Assembly: GCA_003058525.1 (NCBI GenBank) | Contig: QBVD01000027.1 | Span: 1 to 64,000, forward strand | Source of the DNA: a gamma proteobacterium symbiont of Ctena orbiculata | GTDB taxonomy: Bacteria; Pseudomonadota; Gammaproteobacteria; Chromatiales; Chromatiaceae | Direction: 5' to 3' | DNA length: 64,000 bases | Shown: piece by piece, positions 62,585 through 64,000 of the stretch | Numbering within the stretch: position 1 is the first letter of the stretch | How the letters are laid out: each line of letters starts with the position of its first letter | Notes under the pieces: model-generated | What the model was told of the DNA's origin: nothing | Database searches by the model: none | What the model saw: only the letters and a program-made list of their open reading frames with translations | Made by a program: the position numbers and the translations under genes

Positions 62585-62829
62585 GATTCGCTGTCCTGCA
62601 CAACTTCCACTATCACAATGTACTCCCCGTCATGGCTCTTTGCCTCTATGACAAGATGGCCATTGATGCGCGACCACGCCGGGATATCCTTAAGCACGCC
62701 CGGATCGGTACAAACTGCCTCGACCTGGGCACCGGCAGGAAGGCCATCGACGGCATCTTGCACCTTGATCACCGGCATCGGACAAAGCAGACCGCGACAG
62801 TCGAGTATCCTGCGGTTCAAATCAACCAC
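62581..62829 (-). CDS. TusA-family sulfur carrier protein
   Basis: 82 residues with the family motif CRGLLCPMPVIK; Cys10-Cys16 region carries the persulfide-forming cysteine. TusA-type proteins shuttle sulfur in tRNA thiolation and, in sulfur oxidisers, in dissimilatory sulfur transfer. It overlaps the preceding PP-loop gene by 13 bases and the following transporter gene by four. Confidence 0.92.
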   Translation of the reverse strand: MVDLNRRILDCRGLLCPMPVIKVQDAVDGLPAGAQVEAVCTDPGVLKDIPAWSRINGHLVIEAKSHDGEYIVIVEVVQDSES

Positions 62830-63860
62830 TCCTTCGGGACCTCGTGGGCCGGCATCGGCACTACCTTCAATGACCGGCTATCACCCGCTAGATCGGTAAA
62901 GCGCAGTTCAACCTCCGCCGCGTTTCGTCCCTGGCTGTAGCGGGCCACTACACGCCCAATCAACTCGATATCCCGCTCATTGATTTCGCCATCGATCAAG
63001 GCCAGCGGACCGCCATGACTCACTGTATTGATATGCGGATAATGCTTCCGATAGCCTTGAAGGAAATTGGCCTCGCCCTCTTCACGGGCGATGATCACCT
63101 TGAAACGGCTTGATGGCCGCAGGTGCCTGCCTACCTTCAGCAGCATGATGTCATCCAACTCATACTGTTTACTCCCGCGGGCGTTCCAAAGATCCTTCAG
63201 CTTCACTGCGTACTGTTCATCGGTAAGAAAACAGCAGCCGCCGGCAGGCTGAGCGTAGTCTTCAATACCGAATTGCGCCGCCAGCGCCATTTGGGGTTTG
63301 CGGCTTCGTCCGGAAAAGTCATAAAGTCGGTTTCGATCAACCCAGCCCTCTCTCTCAGGCCGTGTCATGGGCAGATTCCTGGCGCATAGCGGCCTTAACA
63401 ACAGGTCATGGGCGCCTGATTCTTCGGAGACGATAGGCATGGTCTCCTTACGTTGCGACATCGGTCGTTGACCGATCACCTCTCCCGTGATGATGAAATC
63501 GAAATCCTTGGCCTTAATCCATTCATAGGCCTTGTGCACCATGAAAACCTTGCAATCGAGACAGGGGTTCAGATTGGCCCCATATCCATGCTTGGGATTG
63601 AGCAGTATCTGTTTGTACTCCTCGATGATATCGACAATGTGCAGTTTCATACCCAGTTGCTCCGCGACCCAAAGGGCATTGTTTCTTTTTTCCTTTTTCT
63701 GGTCGCGTTTGCGTATGGCATGCGTATGGCCTTCGACGCAGAAACCGGTGAAGAAGTTGATGCCCTCCACATGGATGCCCTGTTCCTGGATCACGCGTGC
63801 AGCCAATAGGGAGTCCAACCCTCCGGAAATCAATGCTACTGCTTTTCGTTGTTCGCTCAT
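62817..63860 (-). CDS. MnmA-like PP-loop tRNA thiolation protein
   Basis: 347 residues. The PP-loop is SGGLDS near the N terminus (VALISGGLDSLLAARVIQEQ). Two cysteine sites, NPCLDCKVFM and AGGCCFLTD, lie where MnmA has its two catalytic cysteines. The N domain is ATP-pyrophosphatase and the rest is a family-specific region. It probably thiolates a tRNA or another acceptor using persulfide from the adjacent TusA. The exact target is unknown; it is distinct from canonical MnmA. Confidence 0.8.
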   Translation of the reverse strand: MSEQRKAVALISGGLDSLLAARVIQEQGIHVEGINFFTGFCVEGHTHAIRKRDQKKEKRNNALWVAEQLGMKLHIVDIIEEYKQILLNPKHGYGANLNPCLDCKVFMVHKAYEWIKAKDFDFIITGEVIGQRPMSQRKETMPIVSEESGAHDLLLRPLCARNLPMTRPEREGWVDRNRLYDFSGRSRKPQMALAAQFGIEDYAQPAGGCCFLTDEQYAVKLKDLWNARGSKQYELDDIMLLKVGRHLRPSSRFKVIIAREEGEANFLQGYRKHYPHINTVSHGGPLALIDGEINERDIELIGRVVARYSQGRNAAEVELRFTDLAGDSRSLKVVPMPAHEVPKEWLI

Positions 63861-64000
63861 CGATATGCGCTGTATAAAAAGTGCGGAATTATACCTTAAC
63901 TATGCTCGCTATACGCGGGATTAACGGCCTCACAATAGTTTACAAAAGAGTATAAAAAGCAATGCCGGGTATAAGGATATAATGGTCCCATTCTAACACT

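Overview
The window looks like a contiguous piece of a gammaproteobacterial chromosome. The gene order of the conserved blocks (glnA-ntrB-ntrC; gpmI-envC-yibQ divergent from yibN-secB-gpsA; cca, hemE, ppc, ubiK-yifB) and the protein sequences are typical of that class. TusA with a MnmA-like PP-loop protein, a cytochrome c', a TorF-type porin and an FNR-type operator before a hemerythrin fit a microaerobic, possibly sulfur-metabolising lineage. The species cannot be fixed from this sequence alone. I see no rRNA, tRNA or CRISPR array.

Layout. 0-3 kb: a nitrogen-assimilation operon on the minus strand, torF-glnK-amtB, with a sigma54-like promoter and NtrC-type dyads upstream. 3.1-4.9 kb: ubiK and yifB (comM). 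4.9-20.9 kb: an accessory region inserted between yifB and its convergent neighbour yajL. It is divided by three extra truncated copies of the yifB 3' end into three slots. Slot 1 (about 0.5 kb) holds two tiny AT-rich ORFs. Slot 2 (about 14 kb) holds a decayed HEAT-like gene, a small membrane-anchored protein, a REP-type transposase, a transglutaminase-like secreted protein, a 2592-residue secreted multidomain protein and a small XRE regulator. Slot 3 (about 1 kb) holds a DUF1778/GNAT toxin-antitoxin pair. 20.9-32 kb: cell-envelope and housekeeping genes (yajL, yibQ, a ctp protease, envC, gpmI; arsR-type regulator, yibN, secB, gpsA, trmL, pyrD, an HDOD protein). A 271-bp mobile-element-like repeat with perfect terminal inverted repeats lies between gpmI and the arsR-type gene. 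32-46 kb: AI-2E-family transporter, cysC, TraB-like, cca, PilZ, cytochrome c', a large FAD/Fe-S oxidoreductase and ppc. 46-56 kb: a CAP-domain lipoprotein, a hemerythrin flanked by two paralogous 26-residue membrane peptides, hemE, a PDC-type sensor protein, an ODP-type metallo-beta-lactamase-fold protein, endonuclease V and small hydrolases. 56-61 kb: ntrC, ntrB, a DUF4124 protein and glnA. 61-64 kb: an overlapping operon of a MnmA-like PP-loop protein, tusA and a cation efflux transporter.

How the parts fit. The ammonium channel, PII protein, glutamine synthetase and the NtrB/NtrC pair are all here. Three promoter regions (before torF-glnK-amtB, before ntrBC and before glnA) each carry a sigma54-like element plus GCACC-N5-GGTGC-type dyads, so the window contains a nearly complete Ntr regulon that also appears to include a putative porin. 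The strongest candidates for undescribed biology are the repeated yifB 3'-end hotspot with its secreted protein pair, and the duplicated FNR-associated 26-residue membrane peptides.
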